NCBI GenBank assembly: GCA_036872755.1
Contig: JAVHNS010000006.1
Span: forward strand, 2,232,001 to 2,296,000
Direction of reading: 5' to 3'
Origin: Orbilia blumenaviensis
Lineage: Eukaryota > Ascomycota > Orbiliomycetes > Orbiliales > Orbiliaceae
Length of the DNA stretch: 64,000 nucleotides
Shown here: positions 24,550 through 37,408 of the stretch, in pieces
How positions within the stretch are numbered: position 1 is the stretch's first letter
Layout: each line of letters opens with the position of its first letter
Made by a program: the position numbers and the translations under genes
Notes under the pieces: generated by a model
What the model was told of the DNA's origin: nothing
What the model saw: only the letters and a program-made list of their open reading frames with translations
The model's database searches: none

Positions 24550-25607
24550 ATACCTGGAGTACCAAGGTAGGTATATACCGGGTACCTTACATAGATTGAA
24601 CATGTATTCCTGTTCTTAAACGACATCTTACCTAAGTCACTTTATTATACGTCGATGAATTAACTTTTAAGCACTTAACTAGGCCAGCACTTACCCTAGG
24701 TAGCAATTTCAGAGGTATTAATTCTTTATAAATGGATTTACATACTTAGTATACTTTCCAGATGCGCATGCACGCGCAGCTGACTTAGTCTACCTAGCCT
24801 ATGTAGCCCAGGTGGAAGTTATACTAGTGACTAAATATATACATATTTGATATATATCTAGTTGCTTAATTATAATAATCGGGATCACTTGTGGACACAG
24901 TTGTTAAGTACCTGCGTGTTTAGATACTTACCTAATTGTATTTACCTGAGTACTATCTAGATAACTGATATTCAATGAATACTTGGTTTAGTATGTCTAA
25001 AAGCATCTAGGTGCGAGGATCGGTATGATAAGTTTATGAATTATGAAAAAGAGATTGTGTATGTGTTTGTGGTTTTGGGGGTGGTCCGTAGATATTGTTC
25101 GCGTTGTTGTTGGATATCGTGTGTTGTGTGTTGGTGTTTGTCGGACATTCTGTTGCCTTCTTTGGCCTTCGACAGAACAAAGTAGGATTACTGCTTGCCA
25201 ACTGATCCCGAGCCTCTTTCTTCCTCCATCTTCTTCCTCCTCCCCTCCTCTTCTACCCGTCACCTACTTCCGCTTGACATCTAAATCCGACCACAACCAC
25301 AACTCTACTTCAAAAGCCCCACTCGCCCTCTATCATCATCATCGACACCTAGGGCTTATCCAGCTGCTATTCTATCTACCATGTATGTGACATCTGCGTC
25401 AGGCTCTAGCTTGACCCACACGATCTTGTTCCCTTATTCACCCACCTCATCCCCCTGGTTGTATTCTGACCTCTCCTTGTCTCTCAAAGCTAACTTCCAA
25501 TCCCTTTTTGTTCTTGTTTCTTTCCTTCCGTAGAGCTTCATAACAGTCCCGAAGCTCCCCCCCTGTCCCTTGCCTCTCACAAAGGCCTTCATACAAACAA
25601 ATTAGAT
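24550..25607. other. Intergenic, upstream of UBC4
   Basis: About 1.06 kb. The first 450 bases are AT-rich and hold TACCTA/TAGGTA units (24567-24600, 24690-24700, 24785-24800). From 25200 on the DNA is C/T-rich, typical of a leader. A GTATGT at 25383 and a CCGTAG at 25530 could bound a 5'-leader intron of the E2 gene, but this is unproven. Confidence 0.5.
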
Positions 25608-26438
<831 letters not shown>

Positions 26439-27505
26439 AACGACCCATGATGTCAATTTTAAAGACCTCGGTACAATCATTCAGGCGGCGTTCTTTTCAG
26501 TGTCTTCCATCCTTTTTTGCGTCTCTCCTGTCTTAACGAGATCTTATACTGTTAATTCACAGGCCTATGGATACAGCCAGACTGTTGGTTTCTTTATTCT
26601 GCTTTTATTTCTTTCCTCTCGCTTTTCTTTCTCCGCGTATTGCCGTACCTTGCTTAAACCCAAACTCTGTGACGAAGCAAAGAAATGGACTCGTATTGCT
26701 CTGGAGGTGCTATATGTATACATTTTGTTTATGACCAGCTCTTCTCGCGACTTCTACATATGCAGTCGACCTTTAAGCCTCGGCTAGGTCTTCTCCTCGA
26801 ACCTTCTTTTCCCTTTATTTTTTATCTTTTGTGAAGTAGAACTGAGTATTTAAGCAGCCACATGTGTGAATTCGCGAGGATACAACGTACCAGTATAAAA
26901 CACTCAAAGGAATTCACAGGCGCCCGCCGTGCATGAAGCTGCTGACATCTGACGCCGACTGGTTTTTGGCGCATCGCAAAGTCCTGGCTCTAATTCTAAA
27001 GCCCCCAACAGTAGCAGCGACAGATTCGTATTTGACCCACCATAGGCTATTATATAGGCCAGATCACACACAACAACCTGCATTAGATTAACCACCGAAC
27101 CTTCCCTGGCTGTCCCTCAAACCATAGACATCTACGACAGAGCCCTTACGTTTACCCCCGACTACCCACCACCTACCTGAAGCCCTCGCGACTATTAACA
27201 CATGTGGTTGGGATATATTACACGGTGACAACTTCAGCCCCTCAATGTCGTCGCCCATCGAGCTCCCAGTGCTTTGATTTAAATACCTTATATACTTACT
27301 TACCTAAGTGTATACCTGGGATTGACGTCTGTATGCCAGCACACTACGGTGCCTAAACCACACTGGCATGGGCCTGGATCACACTCGACGCTTTGCCTTC
27401 TACTTATATATATCCGCGATATATTTTCTTTTCCTTGCGCATTAACCTGTGGGACCTAATATACAGCTTCAGCAACATCAGCCGTTCGAAGTGAACCATG
27501 CAACT
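26439..27505. other. Intergenic region, 1.07 kb
   Basis: The first 350 bases are T-rich and look like the UBC4 3' region. The remainder leads to the OXR1-like gene. Open frames here (for example 26368-26787) are continuations of shadow frames with no domain character. Nothing else can be supported. Confidence 0.55.
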
Positions 27506-28400
27506 ATGTCGTCATCGCCCAACTCTCGGTCATCGTCCCCGGCGCCTTCCCTGGTGTCTTTCCTCTCCAATTCTGTAATCCGGACTCTACAACGGCTATC
27601 TTCTGAAGTTACTGGTGAGGAAGAGTTCAACAGCCACCGTCGGGACAGTCAAAATGGCGATAAGAATAGTCTGCATTCTCGGTCAAATGTGCCAAGAGCA
27701 CCCCCGAGACAACCGTCCCCATACCTGCCTCCCGCTTTATCATCTCTTATCCTCACTTCCTCCACCAATTCCCCGCTCCTCACCAAGGCGATAGCAGAAG
27801 AGATAAGGCTTTTGATACCGGCCCGGTTACAGCTGCACGAAACATGGACATTGATGTACAGCCTTGAGGAACATGGCGTCAGCCTGTCAACATTGTACCA
27901 AAGGCTTGGAAAGGGTGCCTTTGTTTTCGTCGTCAAGGACACGAGTGATGGCATTTTCGGTGCATTCGCAAATGAATCCATACAGCCGTCCGCCGGAAGA
28001 TATTACGGGACCGGTGAATGCTTCTTATGGAAGGCATCTACACTACCCGGGAGCGTCAGTGTCCCATCGTTATCTTTGTCCGACCGGGCTCCTAGCAGGT
28101 CCCCCGATAATATACGCTTTAAAGCATTTCCCTATAGCGGGGTGAACGACTACATGATTTTGTGTGATCGTGACTTCATATCCTTTGGCGGCGGGTAAGT
28201 CTATGTTGGCCCCGGTTATCGTGGTTACTCAACTAATCTCATGTTACAGCGATGGTCACTATGGCCTATGGGTTGATGGTAATTTATATGCTGGCGTCTC
28301 GTCCACATGTCCAACATTTGGAAATGAACCTCTTTCTGAAGAAGGAGACAAGTTCACCATCCTAGGAGTTGAAGTATGGCGCGTAGGCCCACCTGGGTAA
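27506..28400 (+). CDS. OXR1: TLDc-domain oxidation resistance protein
   Basis: TLDc proteins of the OXR1 family protect against oxidative stress and, in yeast and animals, bind the V-ATPase. Exons are 27506-28194 and 28250-28400, giving 279 aa. Residues 1-85 are Ser/Pro/Arg-rich and probably disordered. The TLDc domain starts near residue 100 (LLIPARLQLHETW) and includes LYSLEEHGVS-like text, FVFVVKD, IFGAFANE, YYGTGECFLWK, NDYMILCDRDFISFGGG, HYGLWVDGNLYAG and a C-terminal ILGVEVWRVG. The intron falls in the glycine-rich loop just before GHYGLW. The first in-frame ATG is 27506; an upstream GTG extension was ignored. Length and single domain fit fungal OXR1. Confidence 0.92.
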
Positions 28401-28682
28401 CAAAACGGCCTAGCTACCTCGATAAACGTGGGCAGGATTGGCCTGCTGTCTAGCATTCGTGATTATGCAGGTGCAAGTCGTTTTTCTTTTTTTGTATACG
28501 CATAGAGAAATTACATGCTATCTATTTCCATACGAATGCCGGAAGTCTAACTTTCATATTTATACCAGAAATAGCTAAACTTACGCCCATTTAACGCCAC
28601 CTGAATTGAATACACCGTAAGAATCGCGGATAAGCGGCCGGATGATGTCCCCAAAATGTGATATCAGATCGATGAACACGTA

Positions 28683-31595
28683 TTACATAACAATCTACCG
28701 GGAATTTGGTATGTTAGCTTTAACTGTTATTCTAGGATGGAACCATAGAGCCCTTACACATTCTTGTTCCTTTTGCACGGGCGGGAGCCATTCGTAATCT
28801 TCGAATCGCTTCTTTCCACTTGGATTGTTGCCCGATTGGGTGGGGGATCTGGGTGGCATGGAATCTGTACGTGAGGGTTTGATAGGGGAAGGCGGAGGAA
28901 CTGTGTCTGGCTTTGTTTGGGGTGGCTGTGTTTGAATAGGAGGGGGAGGGTTATATTGGATCGGGGTTTGCGGAGCGGGCGTGGGCGGAGCGGCGGGCTT
29001 GGATTGCGGGGTCGCGGGGAGGGATGCTTGAATCTGGGGTTTTGGGGTCGGAGCCGGGCGTGGAGTCGTAGTGGCAGGAATAGATTGTGGCTGTGGGGTG
29101 AATGATTGCTTTCGTCCTTTGTCGCTTGGGACAGTTGGTTTGGAGACTGGCTTTTCGACCTTCGGGGCTGGTAATGGCGCTTCGAAGCCTGGGTATGGTA
29201 TATTCCCAACTGTTGCACCCCTACCTTGACCATGGGGGCGTAGGGGTTGGCTCGTCGGGAATGCTGGTTTATTCGGGTTCGGGATCGAAAAAGCGGATGC
29301 CGGCCTCTGCACTGGTCCGCCTCGCCCGCCTTGTGCGGGATACGTGCCAGCCGGAACGAGGACGCCTGCGGGAACCGCAGTTTGAGGCCGCGCTAGGAGC
29401 CCAACGTGGGGATTTGCAGACGCTGGCCGATTCGAAGGCCCCATAGCGCTTAATGGGCGGCCTACGCCAGCTCCAGAATTACCGGACATGGTTGGACTTG
29501 TCGGATAAGGGGTGATAGAACTCGTTCGAAGTGGGAGCGCTGCTCCTTGCTCTGTCACGAAAGGTTGTATACCCCCTGTAGCAGGGTTAATGAAACCAGG
29601 TGTGGATGATCGTATGGTATTGCTATTGACTTGGGGGAACTGAACCTGGGGTGCCCCAACAGTTGGTATTACCGGGTTAGGCATATCCACAGCCGTTGAC
29701 ATAGGTCTATTCGGTACGCGCACTGAGCGGCTGGCTCGGATTTTTGGGAGAGCTACCCGCTCGTGGTCATGGCGAGATAGTGTTCTAGATCTTGATATTC
29801 CATCTAAACGACCTTTTGCGTCTTTATTGCCATGGGTTGCAGCCTAAAAGTCAAAGCATTTAGCCTACGAGGGTTACAAGAACTACGCTTATAAAGGATA
29901 TTACCTTATTATACCAATTCCTAGCCTCAGCGAGATCGACGGGGACCTGCATCCCGATTTCGTAGAAGTAACCTAAATGCCCCAAAAGTTAGACCTGGCT
30001 TTATGGCTATGCATCGCTGCAACTTACCCATGGCAAACTCCGCAGTGGGAAGTCCACTCTTTGCTGCCTGTTTGGCGTATTTGAACGCCAACTCTTCATT
30101 TTTGCCAAAAACACCTTCATGCCCACAAAGAAACCACTTGCTGATTGCCATATCGGCTTCAGGCTCCCCCTGCCTTGAAGCTAAGGAATTATAGTGTAAA
30201 GACAATGCTGGGTCAAACGAGCACCCAAGCTGACACAGCTCGTACGCTTGAGCCATTTTAACCTGCGCTTTTGCGAAACCTAAAAATGCAGCCTTTTCGA
30301 TCATGACCTTCGCTTGGCTTAAGTCTAAGCTGAGGAATATCTCGGGGATTGAAAGACCCGGCAGGTCTCTCGCCAACATCAAACCATAGACATATGCCCC
30401 TTGTGGTGCATTTTCGTCCGCGGTCTCGGCCGCTTGTCTGACAAGCATTATACCGCGGTTATAGTCCTGGGTTTGGCCGTGCTGGCCTAGCAGCGTCATC
30501 ATACCGAGCCGCTTCAATAAAAGGTTAGCAAGCACCCGATGAAAGAACAGAGGGGGGCTAACAAACATAGTTAGAGGCAGAGTCATTGAGAGCTGCTCCC
30601 TGTGTATAATGCTTGATAGCTTTCATCGGCTCGTTTGAATTTTCGTATTGCATCCCCATTCTATACTCTGCTCTTGCATACCCCCGCTCAGCAGCACGGG
30701 AATAGCATCTGAAAGCTTCCCTTCGATCTATCCTAAATCCCAATTTTCCGAATTCTAGCCATGTGCCTTTCATAAATTCCGCCTTTGGATGATGTTGCTC
30801 TGCTAGAAAATTGACAATATTGAGAGCGTCGTTTCTAAGCTGGTATTCCACGGCTGGCGTTTGTGGTCGACCGTCTTCCGAAGTTCTAGCAAGGTACTGT
30901 AGTGACGTATCCACAAAGTTCAAGGAATCTTGCGCCCATGCTAACTGAGTGTCGGGGTCATCCGACGCCAGGACTGCCAGCCGTGCGGATTCCAAATACC
31001 GTTCCTTCTCGTCATCGGTAGGGGGGATGTTTGGGCCTGGATTCTCAAGCTTTGGGAATGGAGTCCAGGAGGGCTCTTCGAATAAATCACGATGGGTGGG
31101 AGCTTCGACGGGTGCAGGATGCTGGCTGCCTATCTGTGTCGTAGCTTTGCTCTCCATTGTCCCAATCGAGTCTGCAATATTTGTGGGGACTTCAGGCATG
31201 AGCCTACCATAGCCATTAGCTTAAATCTACCATAGCCAGTTATTTAGGTGTGATTGCGTCACACCTCTGAGGTGCCGGTGATATTAACTCAGGAGCTGGC
31301 ATCGTCCAGTCATCGTCTTTGCCAGGTATGAAGGTAGCACTCATGCTAGGCATCACTGGTAAACCGGACTGATCCAAACCACCGCTGTACGGGGCGGGTT
31401 GGTGGTAGTCTGTAGGTCGCGATCCATCGCATTAGTTAGCATTCCGAAGAGCAATGTCTGCGAATTTAGTAGGGGTTAGAAGGTGGAAATACTTTGAGGT
31501 TGATCCTGGTAGCTACCGGTTTGACCTCCCCAGTTTTGGTCATAGCCATAGTTGTTGTGGCCATGAGGGCCATAAGAGCCGTAGCCCTGAGACAT
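28683..31595 (-). CDS. SKT5: Sel1-repeat protein, SKT5/CHS4 type, with CaaX box
   Basis: Likely activator and anchor of a chitin synthase at sites of polarised wall growth. Exons on the minus strand are 31595-31493, 31409-31265, 31203-30567, 30511-30028, 29972-29905, 29843-28758 and 28694-28683, giving about 844 aa. The first 80 residues are Gly/Tyr/Gln-rich. Residues of roughly 180-480 carry Sel1-like repeats (AERGYARAEYRMGMQYE, SNYRLGMMTLLGQHG, KAAFLGFAKAQVKMAQAYE, KSGLPTAEFAMG). The C-terminal 350 residues are Pro/Gln/Ser-rich. A 12-nt last exon adds IVM-stop to a Cys, creating a CIVM CaaX box. Yeast Skt5 also ends in a CaaX motif, which supports both the family call and the exon. Stopping at the longer frame without this intron would lose the motif. 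Confidence 0.88.
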
Positions 31596-32023
31596 AGCGA
31601 CCACGATGTGCGACCGAAGGCTTTGGAGAGTGTCACAATGGTGGAGCGGCGATTAATATTTTGATTGTTTTAACGTGGGGCCGCGTGGGATATCGAGATA
31701 TCTCGGGGACGGTTTCAGGTTAGTTTCGAAACAAGGTTGGAGGCGTCCGGGTTCTCTACTCGTTTCGGAGGAGTCGCAAAAGGTCAGGAGGATAGGTGCA
31801 TGTATGTACTCTCGGTGTTTTAGTTCGGTACTTTGGATAGCTCGGTCAAGTATGTTTAAGAGCGCTTAAGATTGAGGAGAAGGAGGGGGGATTATATCTT
31901 TTTGCCCAGTCGAAGATTTGAATATTATAGTATATCTGCAGAGGGTGTGGGGTGTCTGGAGATTTGGAAGGAGGGAAAGAGGGAGAGAGAGAGGAGGGGG
32001 ACGGGGGCTTGGCAGGGCGCACA

Positions 32024-32067
32024 GGGTTGTGATGGGGTTGTGATGGAGTTGTTATGGGGTTGTGATG
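32024..32067. repeat. Four-copy 11-bp tandem repeat
   Basis: Four head-to-tail copies of GGGTTGTGATG. Copies 1, 2 and 4 are identical and copy 3 (32046-32056) differs at two bases. It lies between the SKT5-like gene and noxB. Confidence 0.9.
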
Positions 32068-32139
32068 TTGCCGACGTGACCAACCAGGCCAGGCAATGCC
32101 AGGAAGGCTTGAATTCGGGATTTTGCTAAGACTCGACTC

Positions 32140-32370
32140 GAGCTTGAGGTAGGTACCTACCTACTTACATATGTGTGTTGATCTATTAATATAATGTAAT
32201 ATTGATACTGAGGGGCAGGACAGCCTTGGTCCTGACCAATTACAAAGAGTGCTGGCGAAGTACTTACATGTCCATACTTACCCCGTACACATATATCAAC
32301 TAAGAGGTAACTTCCTAAGTACCTAGGTAGGTACCTAGCTATAGGTACTGCTTGAGTATTTAGGTAAGCA
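32140..32370. repeat. TACCTA/TAGGTA repeat cluster
   Basis: Two dense groups (32143-32168 and 32313-32368) of alternating TAGGTA, GTACCTA and CTTAAGTA-like units, on both strands, producing imperfect palindromes. Similar groups occur between many genes in this window. Confidence 0.8.
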
Positions 32371-33170
32371 TTTCGAATTTATTTGAACTGCCCCAAATCA
32401 AGCACCTGTATATACCGTCTAACTTCTCTCGAATCTAGCCCTCTCTAGTATATACCTAGATATTTGCCAATACTGAAGTATGCCTTCTAATGTCTAGAAG
32501 CGGTAGTCCTGTCCCGCCTGGTGCTGACAGCAGCGCCTGGAGGCTTACGCATGTGTCTCGTTCGTGTCTCGAGTACACCCCACTGCATGCACGGGCAGAT
32601 TCTGCAGCACGGCCATGGCCACTCGGACTGGCCCCAGAGCCAAGTCTGGCAAGGCAGGACAAGGCATTGTTTTGTGAATACTTTTTAAGAATATATACTT
32701 ATTTACTGTACTTGCTTGGGTTGAGCAAAGTGTATGTCCATATATCGCAAAGCATGGCAGCGAGGCGCGGCACCGGGATCCATCGATAATCAGGATACAC
32801 ATGCGATACTATATATATATATAAGATATTACACTGAGCACTTGGTATTTATCTAGAGTGTGGTGCCCTGAAGCCTTGCTTGCCTGTTTTCTGTCACAGC
32901 TGATAACCCGATCCCGGGTTGATCAGGTGTCAATGCGGCTTAAGCGCCAAACCTCAGAAGTACTTAGTTACTGAAGAAGTCAGTGCTTCTAAACACAGTC
33001 TTGGGTACTCCAGAGCAGAGGCTGCTATTAGCTGTGCCTGTTGGCTTCACTGTCTAGGTTTCTTGAAGAGATGCGCATCGATGCACCTATTCGCCATTCA
33101 ACGTCAAAGTTTTCCAGGGTTATCACTACCATACCAAGCGTATGTTTCTATTAAACTTCTGATGATGTAT

Positions 33171-33192
33171 ACCAGTATATGCGTATACTGGT
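33171..33192. repeat. Short perfect hairpin
   Basis: Inverted repeat with arms ACCAGTATA (33171-33179) and TATACTGGT (33184-33192) around a 4-base loop. It is intergenic and no U run follows that would suggest a terminator; function unknown. Confidence 0.85.
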
Positions 33193-34620
33193 GCTCATTT
33201 TTACAATATCATCTAACCCCCGAACTATAGCTAATGCATCTTTCTTTTCCTGCGAAAATTATAAAACACAATGCTACCCACCTACCGTTAACCATAGGAC
33301 CCCGAGCCAAAGCGAGTATCAGTCACGACATATAGAAAATCTGCTTTCCCCTGAATGTATTCGCGGCATATTCGCAGCACAACTTGGAGTGCGAGATAAC
33401 TTGGGGGGGGGGTTACTGGTTTCGTAAAGTTTATTTCACGGACAAGACAGACCCCCCCCAGATTTTATATGAACGCATCGTTATGGTAATATTATACTTA
33501 CAACAGCGGTGTATTTGTTGAACCGACTGTAGCCCGACAAAGCTTTAAAGGTCAAAGAATATAATATGCACAAGCACTTACTTACTTACTTACTGAGGTA
33601 CCTTAGATGTATATTAATATCGTGCCCCTCAAGGCTCGTTAAGCCCTTAGATCTGGTATGTCGGCTGGGCCAATATTAGTGTTTAGATCAGTATATATAT
33701 ATAAGTCGGTACTTACTCCTGAATGGAATTGAGCATACCCGGTTAATTATCTAGGGAAATACTAAAGTACTGAGTACTTATAAGACCCACTTGGGGGTAA
33801 ATATTGACCGCGACGCTTGGTTTGGTCGTGTTGACTTACCAAGCAGGCATCCGCATCCGTCCAAATGTGAGTGGATGCGCCCGTAGACCAGCTATAGACA
33901 AAGACCAACAAGTTCGACTTCGGCTGCACCTGCTCGCAAGCCGTCATGACCGAGTAGACCTGCTCCACATTTAACTCTCGGATGCGTATTCGACCAAATA
34001 TCTGAAGTAACTGCCCAAACGGCCGGGTCGCTTGTTGGTTTGGTCCGAATCTAGCATCCGGAGTATCTGGATCGGGGGCCTTCCAGCTGCAACAGGTGTC
34101 GTTTCACGATGGTATGAACACCACCCCTCATCCCCTCGACAGGCGCTCACCGCCGTGGCCTGATAATGACATCTGGAATCACTCTCCATGATCCCTTAAA
34201 ACCCATATCTGCCCTTCAGACCCAGATTTCTTGGGATCCTCCCAGCTTATCTTCGTTTTTCCCCTTTCCTTCAGTCACCGTTCTGCCTGCCCACTTACCT
34301 ATCCATTCATTTGACGGTACCTTGGCCCAGCACACTCTCTTTGCACTACGGGCGCACCATTTTCTGGATTTAGACATAATTACTTAACTAAGAAGGCCCA
34401 ATTGAATCGCTTGTGGCACGTTTATAAACACCAAAACGTGGCTAGGGACAGAAATTAAAGTCTTGAAGTAGCTGAACTGGCCGGCCCAGTTGCGAGCTGA
34501 AGGGCCCCAAAAACACCGACAAACTCGGAAACGAAAGGGAAAAAAGGAACAGGAAAAAAGGGAATAGGAAAGGAAAAGGAAACGAACAGAAAAGGCGACT
34601 CGGCCCAGAACTGAGAAACG

Positions 34621-36978
34621 ATGCCGGTTAGAAGTTCGATCTCATCGGAGCGGGCGAGATGGCCTGCGCTGTCCAAGGTTATGGGCAACTATACGCTTCA
34701 TACAAGGGACGACGCCAAGATTCTCACCCTGAAACAGAAGTTCGACAAATGGTACGGGGAAATACAACAGTCTCAACACATCCAATGCAATAGGTTCTCT
34801 CTGCTAACGCTAACAACTTCGCAGGATGGTAAACGAGGGCCAAAGAAGAATGTTAGTTTAAAGGCGTGCATACCTTTTTTTATTGATGCCCTTGTATATC
34901 TAACGTTATTTCTTCTTTCTTTTTCCCTCTTCTAGATTCGTGTTTATCTTTATTCTCCTTCATTTGATGGTTTTCGCATTCGCATTCGTCAACTTTTCGC
35001 TCAAGGTATGTCTATGCTATATTAACAATTCAAAATCTGGTGGTATAGCGAATCTTTCTGATCCCGAATGTCTCTTAGGATAACCTTTTCGTAGCAAGAG
35101 AAACTTTTGGTATGACTTACCGAATTGCTAGATCCGCTGCGCTGGTTTTGCATGTGGATGTTGCCTTGGTTCTTCTTCGTAAGTCATTCCGGGATTCCTA
35201 CCAGCCGGGTACAATGTATTAATCGATTTCCGAAGCCGTTTGTCGTAACTGCATCTCATTGCTCCGCCGAACGCCGCTAAATACAATTATCCCATTCGAC
35301 AAGAATATCACATTCCACATGTGTAAGTAATCTGCCCCGTCGGTTAATTTGGTATATATCTGTCTAACCTCCCTCCTAATTTCTCCTCGCCAAAGTAACG
35401 GCATGGTCGATTGTATTCTTTTCCGTCGTGCATACAGTTGCCCACTGGAACAATTTCGCCCAACTAGCGGCGAAAACTGGGCTTGGATTTAAAGGTTTCT
35501 TGATGGCTAATTTCCTTACCGGCCCGGGTTGGACCGGTTATATCATGTTGATTGCCCTTATTGCGATGGCATGGACTGCTGTTGAGAAATATCGTCGGGC
35601 AAACTTCGAAAGATTTTGGTATACCCATCATCTCTTCATCGTCTTTTTCTTTTTCTGGTCGTTCCATGGCGCCTTCTGCATGATCAAGAACGACCGAGAA
35701 CCACAGTGTGTCGGCATTGGTGTCTTCTGGAAATACTGGCTGCTTGGGGGTTTCCTTTACCTCTGCGAAAGGCTTGCTCGAGAGATTCGTGGCAAGCACA
35801 AGACATACATCAGGTGGGTTTTTAGGTTTAGCCCCTAACTGGTTATTGTTCTGATGCGCTAATCCGTATATTACTAATTAGCAAGGTCATCGAGCACCCA
35901 AGTAACGTTGTCGAAATCCAGATCAAAAAAGACCACACTGTCACAAAGGCTGGTCAATATATCTTTTTGTGCTGTCCCGAGGTGTCTATTTGGCAATACC
36001 ACCCATTTACTCTGACGAGCGCTCCCGAAGAAGATTATATATCTGTTCATATCAGATGTGTCGGAGACTTTACAAAGGCACTTGCAAAAACACTCGGATG
36101 TACCCTCGACAAGAAAGGCGGGGACAGGGCACCAGCTTCCGAGAAATCTGAGAAGGGCGACAAACGGATGTCTCGTGTCATTGGAGTCAACAAAGAATCT
36201 ACTACTGGTGATGTTGACCCTGCTTTGAGAAGGGTCCTACCTCGAGGTTCGTTACGAAGCTTTGAAGTGCCATTTTCAGCGATGGAACTAACCTAACGTG
36301 TGGATTAGTGTATATTGACGGTCCCTTTGGGTCTGCTTCGGAGGACGTTTTCAAATACGAAGTTGCCATGCTTGTCGGGGCCGGTATCGGAGTGACGCCT
36401 TTCGCTTCCATCTTGAAGAGCATCTGGTACCGTGTCAACTACCCCCAGAAGCGTACTAGGCTATCCAAAGTCTACTTCTTTTGGATTTGGTAAGCTGTTA
36501 ATTCATCCTGGTGACCTTAGTACCAAGAGTTACTGATTTAGAATAGCCGTGATTTTGGTTCCTTCGAATGGTTTAGATCGTTACTCATGGCGATCGAGGC
36601 CCAAGATATTTCCCATTTAATTGAAGTTCACACGGTAAGTATCCTGTTTTGGCATTCTATCAAAGTGGCTTTCGAACTAATACCTTTTTTTCCCTTCGCT
36701 AGTATATCACCGCTAAAATTAAGGTTGATGATGCCACCAACATCATGATCAATGATGCCAATGCTGAGAGAGACGCAATTACTGGCCTTCGTGCACCCAC
36801 GAATTTTGGTAGACCGAATTGGAATTCCATCTTCAAGGGTGTCAAATCGATTCACTCCCCTGCCGAAGTTGGAGTCTTCTTCTGCGGCCCTAAAGGACTT
36901 GGCTCACAGCTCCATGTCAAATGTAATGAGCATTCAGAACCTGGGATGTCGTTTGTTTGGGGCAAGGAGAATTTCTGA
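34621..36978 (+). CDS. noxB: NADPH oxidase, NoxB type
   Basis: Membrane flavocytochrome that passes electrons from NADPH through FAD and two haems to oxygen, making superoxide. In fungi NoxB acts in spore germination and infection-structure development. Ten exons: 34621-34751, 34825-34851, 34936-35005, 35079-35178, 35236-35322, 35396-35813, 35882-36246, 36309-36489, 36547-36634 and 36703-36978, giving 580 aa. Membrane helices begin at about residue 55. Haem-ligand histidines lie in [24 protein letters not shown] and WSFHG. The FAD site is HPFTLTSAP, the NADPH site is [13 protein letters not shown] with FFCGPKGLG, and the C-terminus is FVWGKENF. The [12 protein letters not shown] and VDPALRR text matches NoxB rather than NoxA as I remember them. 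There are no EF hands, so it is not NoxC or Nox5. Activity would need the usual NoxR, Rac and adaptor proteins, none of which are here. Confidence 0.94.
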
Positions 36979-37408
36979 TGTGTGAATTTTGGCTGCTCAA
37001 AAGTCCATGTTTCGTTTACACGGCCCTGGTATCTATCCAATTTGCTGGTCTTTTTAGAGCTCTGGCCCCGGCGTATAGTGTGTAGTTTTTTTTTTTTATA
37101 TATATAGGGAATCTCTTTGATAGTTTTAAAAATATTTTTCATGAACAACTTGAATTACAGCTCCTAAAGAAAGAGAAGAAAAACAAGAAAAGGTTGGAAC
37201 AGCTAATTCTAAAAAAAAAAAATAGGAACTAAGGTTTTTTTTCTAAAAAAAAAGAGCCCGAAACTCCAATTCCGTGCCTCCAGACCGAACACCAAAAATG
37301 CTAAACAAAGAACGAGATGCGCAGCCAGCGCCAACAGAGGGAGGGCTGAGAAGTATTTGAGATAATAATTACGGGAAAGTAATGAAAACATGTATAAAAA
37401 TCACACCT
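36979..37408. other. Convergent intergenic region
   Basis: 430 bases between the 3' ends of noxB and TAF12. It contains T-rich and TATA runs (37085-37110) and A runs (37212-37223, 37243-37252), consistent with processing signals of both genes. No gene is seen. Confidence 0.6.

Larger units (their letters stand above)
31596..34620. other. Gene-poor intergenic region, 3.0 kb
   Basis: The largest stretch without a convincing gene. It includes the promoters of the SKT5-like gene and noxB, which are divergent. It contains an 11-bp tandem repeat (32024-32067), TACCTA/TAGGTA clusters (32140-32165, 32305-32370, 33575-33605), a perfect 9-bp-stem hairpin (33171-33192), and G and C runs near 33408 and 33450. 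Open frames up to about 100 codons exist, but their sequences look random. Whether it holds a noncoding RNA cannot be judged from sequence alone. Confidence 0.6.

Noticed and set aside
30941..31212. Plus-strand frame opposite the SKT5-like gene, and other long opposite-strand frames (for example 2931-3578, 38386-38829, 62139-62453)
   Set aside because: All lie within exons of well-supported genes on the other strand or another frame and have no domain features of their own.
33400..33470. G run and facing C run as a possible quadruplex or stem structure
   Set aside because: The runs are single tracts separated by about 40 bases. There are no four G tracts, and pairing of homopolymer runs is not specific.
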